64,000 bases of DNA from positions 9,123,672-9,187,671 of the forward strand of contig JAMKCF010000006.1 in the NCBI GenBank assembly GCA_023634235.1. The letters run 5' to 3'. Made by a program: the position numbers and the translations under genes. The notes under the pieces were generated by a model. That model searched no databases. It had not been told where the DNA came from and saw only the letters and a program-made list of their open reading frames with translations. Positions 13,290 to 25,851 of the stretch are shown here, in pieces. The stretch's first letter is position 1; each line of letters begins with the position of its first letter. The DNA is from Pisaster brevispinus (Eukaryota; Echinodermata; Asteroidea; Forcipulatida; Asteriidae).

Positions 13290-13440
13290 TAAACGTGGGA
13301 GGAAGACCACAAATAGGGAAAAAAACATGCAGTTAGGTGTGGACTGATAAACCCAATCCACATGCAAGGCCTCAATCCAGGAACCCAATCGGGGTCCACA
13401 GAGGTGAAAGGCAGGGATTTTACCACTGAGCCAACCTGAA
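13290..13440 (-). mobile_element. tRNA-derived SINE remnant
   Basis: The minus strand reads GGTTGGCTCAGTGGTAAAAT, then GACCCCGATTGGGTTCCTGG. This is A-box-like sequence followed by a weak B box. It is too decayed to assign to families A-D. Confidence 0.45.
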
Positions 13441-13969
13441 GAGCATTCCCTTTATGCATTATTTTAAAACAGAACCACAACCATTCACCCTACCTTTCTT
13501 AAAATGTGACAACCCCAAAACAGGTGGACTGATGTTGGTAACTACATGCTGCATCCTTTAGGGAGGGGGAGTGTTGGTTGGTAAATATATGCATTTACTC
13601 TTAGCTCTCCACAGGTACTAGCTCTTCAAATGTAGAAACATCTTTTTCTCTGTGAATATCAGTCCGTGAAAAATTCACTCATAGAAAAGTAATTTTCAAA
13701 ATATGAAAAGTCTGGTCCATGACAATAAACAGAATGAAATTGTTTCCTCTTCAGCATCAATGCCTGTTTCCCTAGTGACCGATCTTTAAAGGTAAGGTGT
13801 ATGGTTTGGAGGAAGCTCAGAAAAAAAATATAAGAAAACAAACATTTTCTCAATAAAACAGCTTTCTTAGTATATATTTATTAGAACTGTTCTAATTGTT
13901 GGGAGTATTTGCCTCTATTTAAAGTCTTTAAAAAAAATAATAATAAATAAATAAATAAATTCAGACCTA

Positions 13970-14225
13970 ATTTTCTTTTGATATTAGGTGATCCCGTTTT
14001 AGCGAAAAGAACTAAAACTGGTTTATGTTTTGCCAGAGATTTGATGAACATTCATTTACATCGAGTATTTTGATTTTGACAATCAAAACAAGAAATTGTG
14101 ATTTGGGGTCTATAAAGTCTATTTTTCAACTTTGACAGTTTTAGTTTTTCAGACGGAAGTATTTTCCGGGGGATTAGTACTGGTATAAACTTTACAATCA
14201 GTGAGCATTCAGGATGAAATTTTCC
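13970..14225. mobile_element. MITE family F-related fragment
   Basis: It ends GTATAAACTTTACAATCAGT followed by GAGCATTCAG, the terminal block shared with 17873, 21780 and 36225. It contains the inner inverted motif TTTTGATTTTGACAATCAAAA. Confidence 0.5.
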
Positions 14226-15039
14226 CTAAATATGTTTGATAATTATAAGTCCTATATTTGGTCTTCAAGATGTTACCTTATAAAAACTTGCCAAACATTA
14301 TCACCATTATTTCTTTACAGTGCAAGACTCTTGGCAGTCTCTGATAAATCAGTGTCTTTGGGATCCATATGTTTATCACGATGCAATCAAACTTGCTAAT
14401 TATTGTTACAGTTATTTATTTTATTTTTTTTACCAGGACACATTGTTTATCTTTCTCTTATAAGTGTTATTTGCACATGGTCATCGCAACTTAGGTATAA
14501 GCTTACTTAAATCGATGCATTACGGAGATACACGACCAATCATTGGATGATAACACAATCAAACATTAGAGTTAGCTATTGCTGAAAAAAAACACAAAGT
14601 GATTCTAGCCAGAAAAAAAAGAGCAACATTATCTTGAAACAACAGTGACCAAAGAAACCATTAAACCACTGTCTATAGTATGCATTCTCTCTAATGGCTT
14701 AGTGGTCCCTAGAATCAGCAATAGGACAAAGATTTCAGCACCAAAGTCCACCTGCAGATTTAACCCCCGACCAGCTGCTCATTCTTAACATCTTCTTAAT
14801 GAAATATGAACAAATATGGATGATTCGGAATGAGTGGAAAGCACTGTTATGAGTCAAAATGTCAAGACGTGGATTAGGAACTAATGGTTTCTCCATCTAA
14901 ATGCACTGTACTCTGTCAGGTTGAAGTGCATGACAGGGGATATTGAATGTGAGTTTGAACAACATTGGATAATTTTTACCTTGTTTATGTACACATTTAT
15001 CTGATGAGTCTGCATTGGCTCAAAGAGTCTCTATTGTAA

Positions 15040-15785
15040 CCCAAACTGAATCCCTCTTCCTCTCATGGTCCTCACTTATGTACCCTTGAAAAGGTTGGTG
15101 AAAATATCCTAATTGAGGTATACTTCTACCCCGATTTGGAATCCTTTTCTCCCCATGGTACTCACTTGAGAAACCCTACATTACTCAACCAAACTATCCC
15201 AATTCAGATCCAACTTCACCCATTTGGAACCCTTTTCTCCTAATGAGGATATCAATGGCACTCATTCACGTATACATTAATCAATAACACTTTCCCAATT
15301 GAGATACAACTTAAACCAATTGGAACCCTTTTTTTCTGATGCGGATATCAATGGCTCTCATCTGAGAGACCCTGAATTAACCAATCAAACTATTCCAATT
15401 GGGATCAAACTTTACCCAATTGGAACCCTTTTTTTCCCCCGATGAGGATTACAATTAATGGTACTCATTTGAGAGATCACAAGAGGTCTATCTCTTGTAA
15501 AACTTTCTTTCAGCTAAACTAACCACTATTTAGTGGGACAAACGCATATGAGAAACCCTACATGATTCAATCAACCTATCCCAATTGGAATACCTTTTTT
15601 TCCTATCAATGGCACTCATTCAAGAAATCAAACTATTCCAATTGGGATACACCTTTACCCAATTGAAACCTTTTCCCCCGATGAGGATATCAATGACACT
15701 CATTTGAGAGATCTTTAAAGGTCTCACTCTTGTAAATCTTCCTCTCAGCTAAACTAAAACCACTAGTTTTATGTGGGACAACCGC
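15040..15785 (+). repeat. Diverged tandem array with CCAATTGG palindromes
   Basis: Units of roughly 110-125 bp contain CCCAATTGGAACCCTTTTTT, GATGAGGATATCAATGGCA and CTCATTTGAGAGA. A longer block (CTCTTGTAAA, CAGCTAAACTAA, GTGGGACAA) occurs twice, near 15490-15540 and 15730-15780, so there is also a higher-order repeat. No coding sense. Confidence 0.75.
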
Positions 15786-16016
15786 TTGCCAATGCCTCAA
15801 ATGAGCAAATAAATTACGTCATCACTTGACCCAAAATAACAAAATGGCCAAAAATGTCATTGCCATCACAATGATTTCAAGAAACTATGTGTTTTGGGTG
15901 TAATGGTAATCCCAATGTTACCATTTATAGAATGGAAGACTCTTATATGATTTCACCAAGCTAAATGAATGTGTGGGTTTTTTACGACGGCACTAATTAA
16001 CTTCTGTTTTTTTTTC

Positions 16017-16066
<50 letters not shown>

Positions 16067-16067
16067 G
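16017..16067 (+). repeat. (TTG)n microsatellite, about 17 units
   Basis: Uninterrupted TTG array followed by a GGGTGGGTGGAT-rich tract to about 16140. Confidence 0.97.
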
Positions 16068-16339
16068 CTTTTGTTATTATTTTTTGGGGGGGATGGATAG
16101 GTGGGTGTGGGATGGGTGGGTTTTGGATGGGTGGGTGGGTGGAGAGTGTACTAAAAGCTATACCACAGTGATGTCTGTATTCACTCATAGCAGAAATTCT
16201 GGGAGGATGCATTATAACCAAAAGACATCACAATGATAAAACAAACTGGCAAACGTGAGTATTTAGAACAAATATAATGAATTTTTAATCAGCTTCTAGA
16301 GGCTGTGCCTCAAATTTGGTATACCTCCATCACATAATA

Positions 16340-16465
16340 TAATGACACTCCACATCAAAATCAGGTACTTCTCAGAAATAGTGAAATGGCATTCAAAGTG
16401 AAGACAACCGAAACTTCATCTATGTTAAAGTGATGTGATGTCATACATATTCTATAAGTTTGTTG
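16340..16465 (-). mobile_element. MITE family E copy (partial)
   Basis: GAAGACAACCGAAACTTCAT is the core in reverse orientation. The left end has GACACTCCACATCAAAATCA. Confidence 0.65.
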
Positions 16466-16572
16466 AGAAAAACAGACATTATTGAACGATCCCCTTGCAC
16501 CAACATCACACCCGGGTAGTGTCAGCCACACTAGCAAATTTTGGGAGTCAAACTTCACATATATGGTAAGCA

Positions 16573-16923
16573 TTAGGGACACGTTGCCTTAGATTGGGCG
16601 CTTTGGGCTAAAAAAAGCATTTATTATGAAATGAACATGATTGGAAAGATGTTTTGAAAGAAGAAGGCAATGATCCACGCAAATATGCCTCGAAATTGTG
16701 TGGTTTATCCCTTTACTTTGTGAAGTCTAAAATTTGGCTCTACAAAATGGCGGACCGTGTTAGTTTGTGAAGTAAAAGGAAAATTGTACAATTTTTTTTG
16801 GCATATTTTGTGTGGATTAATATAGTCTCCTTTTAAAACATCTTCCAACCATATTTATTTCATAACAGATGCGTTTTATGGCCCAGCCCCAAACCGCCCA
16901 ATCCAAGGCAACATGTCCTTTTA
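16573..16923. mobile_element. Long palindromic MITE, GGACACGTTGCC type
   Basis: The left arm, with ACGTTGCCTTAGATTGGGCG, pairs over roughly 80 bp with the right arm (CGCCCAATCCAAGGCAACAT). Inner arms around ACTTTGTGAAGT and GGCGGACCGTGTTAGTTTGT also face each other. It is the only copy in this window. I recall very similar sequence from other metazoan genomes. Confidence 0.8.
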
Positions 16924-18826
16924 ATGCCGCGCCACCTAAAATGCGCTCTACAATGTATACAACACACAGGGGCCTTTGCTCCCAAATTGGCACACTCAAG
17001 ACTATTGTGATGATGATGTTAGGTGAATTGGGTCAATAGTCTTTAATTTGGTATTATTTGACAGCTCTTACTCTCATATATATGATGAGAAATCTACCCA
17101 GTTTTGAGGTTTCAGAAAATGCCTTGGATTTTTTGGTATAGAGTGTGACAAATACCTCTGCTGTGATTGTGCATTTCTTCCTTTATTTTATTGTGTCCCC
17201 TTTTGGGGTACCCAAGCTCTGTCCCTCCTTTGAAACTCAAGAAAGGCATTTGATTAAAGAAGAATAACAAATGTCATGAAATTTGATTGAGACCACATTG
17301 AGGACACCACAATTGCTACCTTGCTTTCCAATTTGATATAAATAGATGAGGGAACAATGGGAAAGACTGTGGTAAACAAAAACGGAGGAAAAAACACACA
17401 AAAAGAAAAACACAAACACAAAACACAGCAGGAAAGCTGTATCTGGTTAGGCTGCAGTAATGAGCACAGACTGTCACCCTCAGAACAAAAAAATGTTGCT
17501 CTCATTATTGGCAAGACAATTTGTATTAGAAATTGTTGAGCAATAACTGAGTCGAAGAAAAGATACCTGTGGTTATTTTGCACAGCTTCATGTCAGTAAA
17601 AAAACAAAAAACAAACACACACAAAAAACAAGTTCTTTTTATCATTTTGTGTAACAAAATAAAGTTCTTGTATTTGTGTCAATCTGAAATCTCTCGTCCT
17701 GTTGTTACTTTTAATAATGACCAATGAGCTCAAGAAGCAAGATACATGTGACAAAGTACAGAATTGGTAATCAAGAAAGCCAATTTGACTATATAAATAA
17801 GATAAAAATTCCGTCCACAAATCAAAAACACAAAAGAAACAATTAAAACCATCACAGTACAAACAAAAACACAGTTTCAATCTGAAAGCTCACTGATTAC
17901 AAAGTTTATATCAGTACCAATCCTTCAGAGAAATCTTCCACCTTGGCTACTGTCAAATTTCAAGAAAAAAGCATTGGAGGACCCCTAAAATAAGCAGCTT
18001 GTTTTGATTGTCGCGTATATGAATATGCCCAAAATCCTTTTTTTCTCTCTCAGCACTCCCAAAAGATATTTTCTTTGGGTGCCACAGCCACGAAGTACAA
18101 TACCTTTAAAGAAACGTAGACACGCAATGAGAGACATTGAATGAATGTACTCTACTGAGATCTAAAGTTGTACCATTTCTATAGAAAAAATGATTGTTCA
18201 TGCACTTTGAAGTGAACTGAACAATCATAAATTCAAAATAACAATCTGATTGTACATGGTGGGGATCAATGTCCCTGGTGAGAGACCTAATGGATGGCAC
18301 TTTCTCCACGGAAAAACGTCCAAACAAAAGACGGAATTCTTCCGCCATTATGTCACCATCCATAACGCATACTTACGCAATTTCTCTCTTTCTTTTTTTT
18401 ATAACAATAAATATGAAAGATGATTAAATAAATATGGGAAAAGCGACATGCATTGTCATCTTCTTAAGAGATATACTTGGCCATTCTGTGAGTCTTACGG
18501 AATCGGTCGAACCTAGTCTTTTTGTCCTCTGCTCCTGCCTGAGTATTGTGGGCGACTTGTAAGTTGACTTTCGACATGGGTATTCAAACTCAGGTATAAA
18601 ACGATCAGTCTGAGTTCATGGACCACTTCACAAATACAAAATAAAAAAATAAAAAAGATAATAATTACACTTCTTCACTGGCACAACACTACAAAAAGAA
18701 ATGTACTAGGTAACAAAGTATGTATGTATATATATATATGGTATATACAATTACAGTTTATAAAAATATTTTAAAAGTTACAACAAATCGCCAGTGAGTG
18801 GCAATATGGAACAGGTGACCTGGGTT
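16924..18826. other. Mostly unique stretch, no gene recognised
   Basis: Apart from the family F fragment at 17873 and a short (TA)n at 18725-18740 I see no repeats or exons. Confidence 0.45.
17873..18015. mobile_element. MITE family F-related fragment
   Basis: GAAAGCTCACTGATTACAAA, then AGTACCAATCC, matches 21830-21870 closely. Both continue into the same CTTGTTTTGATTGT-like segment, so they are two copies of one subfamily. Confidence 0.6.
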
Positions 18827-18958
18827 CGATTTCACAAAGAGGTAAGATTGATCTTAACTGCGAATCAATCTTAGCTGCTAAGCAAAGAGTAATGTCACAA
18901 ATCACTTTGGTGACACTGACAAAACATCTTAAGATGAATCTTGGTGCTTTGTGAAAGC
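18827..18958. mobile_element. MITE family G, palindromic
   Basis: The inverted ends are GATTTCACAAAG-AGGTAAGATTGATC and its counterpart ending TTGGTGCTTTGTGAAAGC. The centre has AATCACTTTGGTGACACTGA. No ORF. Confidence 0.78.
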
Positions 18959-19045
18959 TTCTCTACAGAGCCATTCTACCACAGTGAAAGGGGAGGGGAT
19001 GGGGGAGGGGGAAGGGAGAAGGGGAAAGAGGGAGGGGAGGAGGCA

Positions 19046-19393
19046 AACTGATACGGCCGAGCGGTTTAGAGCATCAAATTCAAGTTCTGGTGGTTTTTTC
19101 ATCGGGGTGTGGGTTCGAATCCCGGTCATGACACTTGTGTCCTTGAGCAAGATGCTTTACTATAATTGCTTCTCTTCACCCAGGGGTATATTTAATGGGT
19201 ACCTGCGAGGGTAGAGATTAATATTGTGTATGAAAAAGCCTTCGGAGCACCAACAGGTAGCTCGGGGCTGTACCCCAGGGAGCTGAGAAAGATTAAAGGA
19301 ATGTTATTGGCCCAATGACCAGGGCATTAATGTAAAGTGCATTGATACATTATTTTAAAATGCGCTATATAAGAACTATTATTATTATTATTA
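19046..19393 (+). mobile_element. SINE family A subtype with a different body
   Basis: The tRNA-like head has ACGGCCGAGCGGTT and GTGGGTTCGAATCCCGG, then TCATGACACTTGTGTCCTTG. The body continues with CACCAACAGGTAGCTCGGGG, and the tail ends GCGCTATATAAGAACTATTA followed by a short (TTA)n. Head and tail are shared with family A while the middle differs. Confidence 0.85.
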
Positions 19394-19498
19394 TATAAAG
19401 AAAGGGACACAAGGAAGGGCTCTCAACTTTACACGTGTGTTAGCTCTAACATGAGGTGTATGCTGGTTTAGATAAAAACAAAAAATGGTGCCATCATC

Positions 19499-20750
19499 TG
19501 GACCAGAATGCACCTCATTTTACTGCTAGCGCTTGTCTAAAAAGTATTTGCAAAATAATCTATGCAGACCCTAGGGTATGAGGAACGTCCCTCATTACTC
19601 TTTGATGCAGGGGTCTGGGTGCGTGTCTGCCCATTCAGGTAGAGGGCTTTAATAAAGACACAAATCCAAGTGGTTTGACAAACCGAGGCAGCCTTGATTG
19701 GATATTGTGTATGAAACCAATGAGAACATCCTCATACTAAAATATGAAGTCCAAACAATGAAAGAACAAAGAGAAAACCTTGATTCGATAGATTGACAAA
19801 CAAGTGTGTGTGGGTGGGGTGGGGGTGGGGTGTGGGTGGGGTGGGAGGGGTTCTGGCATTCCAAGGAAGAAAAACATAAGAAGAACAGCAACATATAGAC
19901 TGGGAAAGATGAAAGCTGTGTGTTTTGGGTTGAGGTGGGAGATGGACCTGACAAGGACACCCATCACACTAACACAAGGGTTCACATTGCTCATTAAAAT
20001 AAACACACAACTACATCTCTGAGACTTGAAGACAAAAAGAGCACCCCCCTACTTCTTGCCCCCTTCTCTATTCTGCCAAAACAGAGGTCGCTAATGAGCA
20101 CAGTTGGACCTGGACCAGCATGCACCTCATTTTCCTGCTAGCGCTTGTCTAAAAAGTATTTGCAAAGTAATCTATGCAGACCCTAGGGTATGAGGAACGT
20201 CCCTCATTATTCTTCGATGCATTAGTAGATGCAGGGGTCTGGGTGCGTGTCTGCCCATTCAGGTAGAGGGCTTTAATAAAGACACAGATCCAAGTGGTTT
20301 GACAAACCGAGGCAGCCTTGATTGGATATTGTGTATGAAACCAATGAGGACATCCTCATACTAAAATATGAAGTCTAAACAATGGAAGAACAAAGAAAAA
20401 ACCTTGATTCGATAGATTGACAAACAAGTGTGTGTGGGTGGGGTGGGGGTGGGGTGGGGGTGGGGTGGGGTGGAAGGGGTTCTGGCATTCCAAGGAAGAA
20501 AAAAATAAGAAGAACAGCAACATATAGACTGGGAAAGAGGAAAACTGTGTGTTTTGGGTTGAGGTGGGAGATGGACCTGACAAGGACACCCATCACACTA
20601 ACACAAGAGTTCACATTGCTCATTAAAATAAACACACAACTACATCTCTGAGACTTGGAGACCAAAAGAGCACCCCCCCCCCCTACTTCTTGCCTCCTTT
20701 CTCCTTCTCTATTTTGCCAAAACAGTGGTCGCTAACGAGCACAGTTGGAT
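19499..20750 (+). repeat. Tandem duplication of a 612-bp unit
   Basis: Copy 1 (19499-20110) and copy 2 (20111-20750) are nearly identical, for example CTAGCGCTTGTCTAAAAAGT at 19525 and 20138 and the G/T-rich GTGTGTGGGTGGGG tract in both. Copy 2 has a 12-bp insertion (ATTAGTAGATGC) and a different length of the GT/G tract. The unit has no ORF with family signatures. Confidence 0.9.
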
Positions 20751-20989
20751 ACCCGTGCCCAGAAACTGGCCCTTGTGTCAATGTGTATAATTATTCTACT
20801 TGCTGATGCATCTGTCCTGTATGATTTCACACAAGCAAAGAGAATCTTTTATACCCTAGCAAGTTGTATGGGGAGAGATCTGCCAGACTGATATGAAATC
20901 AATGTCCTCTTGAGAGGAATACAAGACTAGAAGACTACAAGGCTACTTTGACCTCTGACCTCCAGATGAAACTAATCCTTGCACCCGAA

Positions 20990-21100
20990 GGTGTTTTATA
21001 GAGGTTTGGTAGAGCTGACAAAATAGTCGCAGGCAGTGTTCATGTTTTTTGTGATCAACAGTATACATGAAATAACAAACCTAAGAAAATTTGGCTTGGG
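20990..21100 (+). mobile_element. MITE family F 5' fragment
   Basis: TTTGGTAGAGCTGACAAAAT, GTGTTCATGTTTTTTGTGAT and ATACATGAAATAACAAACCT match bases 35925-36005 of the full copy. Confidence 0.7.
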
Positions 21101-21299
21101 AATGGGAATGGGAAGAAGCGTCTTTGGGGGTAGTTCTACCGAGAAGAATGTAACAGTAAGACATATTTTTCAGTTAGCAGCCAATGTATGGCTTACGGCC
21201 TTTTGTCACTGGAAAAATGTTACTTTGTGTGTCTGGTACAAGGGTGTAGAGCCTTTGGCCCTTCTTCTGGGCACATGACGATTATTGTTGTTTACTGAT

Positions 21300-21760
21300 C
21301 TGATTTGTTCTGTTCAAATTAGTTGAAATTTGTTTCAACCAATTGGAAATTTCACCTCCTAATATTTTTCCAGTTGGAAATTTTGTTTCCCAACAGGGTC
21401 GAATCAGAAAAACAATCTTTATATTATTCCAATGTTACCTACTTGATTTAGATAAGAATTAGTTAAATGCACTTGTGTAAATCCCTCGAGAGGGGTGGGA
21501 TATACTATGTCCCAATAAGTTTTTGGACTGTCAGGCCAATGGGTATAAACTACTTTTTTTTGCTCAATGGCACTTTTTTTTTTTTGGGGGGGGGTTGTAT
21601 TTGAAAATATCCAATTGGGTCTAGTTGGGGGGAAACTCAAACTGAATCCAACTGCGTCCAATTGTGTCCAACTGGATCCCATTGGTTTTGTGCCAATACA
21701 CAACATTTGACAAATTTCAATTGGTTCCAATAGGAAAATCTAATTGGAAATTTTGGTATA
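21300..21760 (+). repeat. CAATTGGA-rich degenerate repeat, longer copy
   Basis: Many TTGGAAATTT, CCAATTGGGTC and CCAACTG(G/C)(A/G)TCC variants, interrupted by a T/G homopolymer at 21569-21595. Inverted CAATTGG motifs make much of it self-complementary. Confidence 0.55.
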
Positions 21761-21779
21761 AGGACAGGTTTTTATATTC

Positions 21780-21965
21780 AGTAAAGAATTGGAAATTTGC
21801 TTTAAAAACAAAATTGCTTAATTTCAATATGAAAGCTCACTGATTATAAAGTTCATACCAGCACCAATCATCCTAAGATAAATGTCTAAATTATCTTCAA
21901 AGAAGGAGGAAGTTCCATTTGAAGACTCCACAAATTAGCATAGCTTATTTTGATTGTTGCAACCC
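21780..21965. mobile_element. MITE family F-related fragment
   Basis: GAAAGCTCACTGATTATAAA, then CATACCAGCACCAATC, is the 3' block of the family, followed by the same tail as at 17950-18015. With 20990-21100 it may be one element split by the CAATTGG-rich block between them. Confidence 0.55.
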
Positions 21966-22212
21966 TAAAACAGCCTGCTGAGATTCTGCACAAAACAAAA
22001 ACTGTTCTTTGTTTTGTTCACTAAAACATGACACAGAGTTTGATGAATATGTCAAAGGTTGTTTTTTTTTAACAAAAGGTTGGGAACTGATCTTCAAAAA
22101 TATACCCCCCCCCAAAAAAAAAAAAGGAGGGGAAAGAAGTACTTTTTATATGAGTCAATCTTTCACATTGATAAAATATGCTTAGAAGGAATCCTTGTAA
22201 ATTAAAAGGTCT

Positions 22213-22256
22213 GATGTTGTTGTTGTTGTTGTTGTTGCTGTTGCTGTTGTTGTTTT
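22213..22256 (+). repeat. (GTT)n microsatellite, interrupted
   Basis: GTT units with two GCT interruptions, flanked by T and A homopolymers. Confidence 0.93.
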
Positions 22257-22616
22257 TGAGGGTTTTTTTTGTTACCACTATGGTAAAAAAGGTAAAAAAT
22301 TTACAAGTGTAAATACTATTATGAGTAAATATTAAGAAAATGTCATCTCACAGCAATTATGACTGATGAAAGTATAAGAACAAATTAATGTCACTATTCC
22401 TATAATTCTGCTGCCGGCAGCAACTGGAACAATTCTATTTAAATAAACCGTTGAATAACAATAATGATGTCATGCTTAAGAATAGAAACACAGTAACTGG
22501 CATAAGTAGGATTCAAACCCGCTCTACTTTGCTACAAGAACTTGAGTTTAATTAATGCAGAGGCAAAAACATACCAATCAGCAGTCCCTTTCTGTTCCAT
22601 ACTTATAACATGTACA

Positions 22617-23053
22617 TTAAAGGTAAGGTCAAACTTGGGTAATGAACCCTACAAATAATTGTGTAATTTCTATCCGAAAACTTTGTTGTTATAAAGATAG
22701 TAATGGTAACAAGTATTCTGCAAAATTATTTTGTCTGGAATACCCCCATTGATTAGAGATCAGTAAAAACATCTGAATCTGCGAAATGATTCCTGCATGA
22801 ATTGTTCCCTAGATTTCATAGGGTTGGTGTCCGTTCGCAAATGCTGTGGCCAGAGATGCCATAGGTATCCGCTGTCACCTCGGTAAACATGGATGGATTC
22901 CACATTCGTGTAAAAAAATACTGAGACAGTTTTTTTGCTATTTTCTCAGCAAGTCTGAAACTTTCACATGTAACTTGTGCCGTGTTTCTTTATAATTTTG
23001 CCTATAAATCGGCATTGCATTGACAAAAAAACAATCTATGATCCTACCTTTAA
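22617..23053 (-). mobile_element. MITE family J, full-length
   Basis: It is bounded by TTAA-AGGTAAGGTC and GATCCTACCT-TTAA. The minus strand carries the family core (GAGGTGACAGCGGATACC, then CATCTCTGGCCACAGCATTT). At about 437 bp it matches the copies at 32904, 42345 and 50931. No coding capacity. Confidence 0.85.
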
Positions 23054-23684
23054 GCTGTGTATTATGATGCCTGTCTACTATTCCTTCATTAAATGTGTTG
23101 AACAAATCAAGACAAAGAGTAACAAGTAGTCTGGCCCCACTTTTTACAAATAGGGAATTTATTCTGTGCACATTGCACCGTTACAGGAGACCTGACTAAC
23201 ATGGCCACACAGGATTTGAATATACTATCTATACATCTGACAGATTTCAAATTGCGGCACATCCCCACCCCCCCCCCCATTCTAGCCGTGGGGAGATACG
23301 ACATTAGGTCTTTTAGCAGTTTGAAGCGGAAAAGCCAAAATGTGAGGACGTGGACGATCATTACTGACACTCGAGTGAGTTTCATTGAGATTGAGACGAG
23401 TTTAATTCCATCACGATGAAGGATTCCCAGTTCGAGCTCTGTCTAGCAACAAGATTTATCCACCATTGTGATATAATCCAATTTAGTATATAATACCTAA
23501 TCTATTTATGGTATTGTAATAGATGACTGTTTTGTTTTGTCTTTATTTGAGTTAGGAAGCATGTTATTTAATAAAAAAAGGTTAGTTATGGGATAGTTTG
23601 ATTACAAAATCCTCAAAATGAGGAGTTTCAGAAATGAAGAGGACAGCAACCCGTAGCAGTTGGAAAAAAAATCTCTTATCTATG

Positions 23685-24045
23685 CAGGGCTCGAATTTGG
23701 GAGAAAAATCCACATGACTGCAGGGTTTGTAGCTCAAAATGTTTACTGAACCAGAAATGTTTGTATAAGACCAGAATCAAAATGAGAGAAAAATTCTCCT
23801 GAGTCCTGACAACATGCATTTCACTGTTTTGATTTGAAAAATTAAGCACTAAGACATTTAAGAGAAGATTTATCTCGTTTGTCTGTTTGGGTATTAAGTA
23901 TACTTCATTACTCAACAGAATTGAAAGGTATTTATAAGACTCAAAGTCAACATTTGAAAAAGTTTGTTTCTAGTCGTACTTTTACTGGCCCGACACTAAA
24001 ACTACTGGCCTGGGGCCTGTGGTCCACTGTACATTTCAAGACCTG
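23685..24045 (+). mobile_element. hAT-like non-autonomous element, family H
   Basis: The terminus is CAGGGCTCGAATTTGGGAGA. Shared blocks include AAATCCACATGACTGCAGG and the right-hand ACTACTGGCCTGGGGCCTGT. CAG…CTG ends are typical of hAT elements. No transposase frame. Confidence 0.7.
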
Positions 24046-24149
24046 CTATGATTATTTCATATTATAAAACTCACGCATTTTTTTATGAGGTTTTTGAATT
24101 TGGAAACTAAAACTAAAAGGTTTGGCATTTAGTTACTCCAGTAATGGTT

Positions 24150-24385
24150 TATTTATTTATTGCTTAAGCATAAGCGTATTTCATAGGTTAGCAAGAAAAT
24201 AAGGCGGCAAGCTGCGCATGCGTTTGCCATGGATATGCATTGTTACTTCATTCATTTTTAAACAGTAAGCATTGGAAGGTTAGCATTCCTTTTTGTTTGC
24301 TTAATGTTGGCAGTGCTATGAAATGGAAATTCACACACAGTAAGCACAAAATAGGACGTTAAGCAGCTCTATGAAATTGGGCCCA
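24150..24385 (-). mobile_element. GGGCCC-ended foldback MITE copy, one end missing
   Basis: The right end is CAGCTCTATGAAATTGGGCC. The interior (ATGCATTGTTACTTCATTC, TAAGCATTGGAAGGTTAGC) matches 58031-58300 in reverse. The opposite terminus is truncated. Confidence 0.75.
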
Positions 24386-24879
24386 GAACTTGAGTTGGAA
24401 GTATTCGACCACTCTACCACTCGATCGCACTCCGCCATGGCACCATACCAGCATGTTGTGAGAAGTTTGTATTTTTAAACTGGTTCACTGTTAATCTTTG
24501 CTCGTCACATAGATCTAACATTTTCTAAGAGAGAAAATCTGGTCTGTGACACATGTATAAATTCATGTAAAATATTCATTTTTATATATTTTTTTATGAC
24601 TACTATTATTTTTTAAATACAGATAGAAATATTACACTGCCAAAATCAATGAACAAAACATTTTGTGTTAAGGATAAGGCCTTTACTACGAGGTTCGTAT
24701 TCAACCTCTTAAAAAATTTGATGTCAAGGTTTTGCATAATCAACAAAGACCATACTTCATATCAATGAGTCTAATTAAAGTTTCCATTCATTCTACAAAC
24801 AATTGTACCCTATTTTTCTGTTTTTTAAGACATAAACAGCTAGAAGGCCAGTCAATCACCACAGATAATCTTCAGTTAA

Positions 24880-25415
24880 AAGAAAACTGAACAAAGAGAA
24901 ATGAAAAACATTCTGGAGGAAGGCAAGGCAAGACAAGACAGCGGCATAACCTTGGAACTCCGACCATTCTCCCTTTCCAGCCATTATGTGCTTCTTGCCC
25001 CCTGCCAAAACTACTCCATATTCCCTCCATTTCCTCCTGCGGCCGTGTACGACAAGACTTAATCCTTGTTCCCAAGCTGCCCTTCAGCCGGCCTTCGGAG
25101 CAAAGAATTTATTCACAATTACACGAGTCAGCAGAGAGTGACCTTGACAGAAGGTATTGCAGGATTCCATCAAATGCATTGTGTCATTATATTAAACTAA
25201 TGCAGCTACAGAAATCCTTCCGCATATAGCATTTGTAATTCAGTTAGTCCCACGCTCCGGAGAGGCCACAATGGCAGACATTTGTTCTCTAACATCTTTA
25301 TAATCATGTTTCTGCCCCTCCAGTTTGCATCGATTTCTTTGAACTTTCTCACTCGTATTTGGTCGGATCTTCTGATTGGACGAGCATTTCTAAACAATGA
25401 ACATAATTGGTGGAC
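24880..25415. promoter_or_regulatory. Non-repetitive, possibly conserved non-coding segment
   Basis: There are no TE signatures. It contains GAGTGACCTTGACAG, whose reverse complement holds TCAAGGTCA (an SF-1/ERR-type site), next to GAGTCAGCA, and several ATTA cores. Regulatory meaning is a guess. Confidence 0.2.
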
Positions 25416-25423
25416 AATAAGAT

Positions 25424-25463
25424 CACCCCCCCCCCAAAAAAAAAAAAAAAAAAAAAAAAAAAA
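25424..25463 (+). repeat. C run followed by 28-base A run
   Basis: Long C and A homopolymers meet directly. Such runs are unreliable in assembly. Confidence 0.9.
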
Positions 25464-25851
25464 CACCACAAACAAACAAAGGGGGAAAAGTGTTTTATAA
25501 GTATAAAGGCTACATTTTTTAATGACATCAATTTCATTTGTAAATCAAAATATTTCGACATCTGAAATTGAATATATGAGAAGCACCATTATTAACACTG
25601 GATTGGATGCATAAATAATAAAAATTATTTTAGAAAACATTGCAGGCATTAAAGACCCATTCTTGTCCTCAGCCTTTTTACTGTCCACTGGAAAAAAAAG
25701 GGGGGGATTGAAAACAATTGCCAATTGACCCAATTAAACTGACAGCCATCACCACAATAGTCTTGGCTGCATACTTTTTGAGAGTAGAGTGTGTGTTTAT
25801 GTGCAGGGCACATTTTAGATGATGGCCGTGCACATGTTGGTTAGATGCGCA

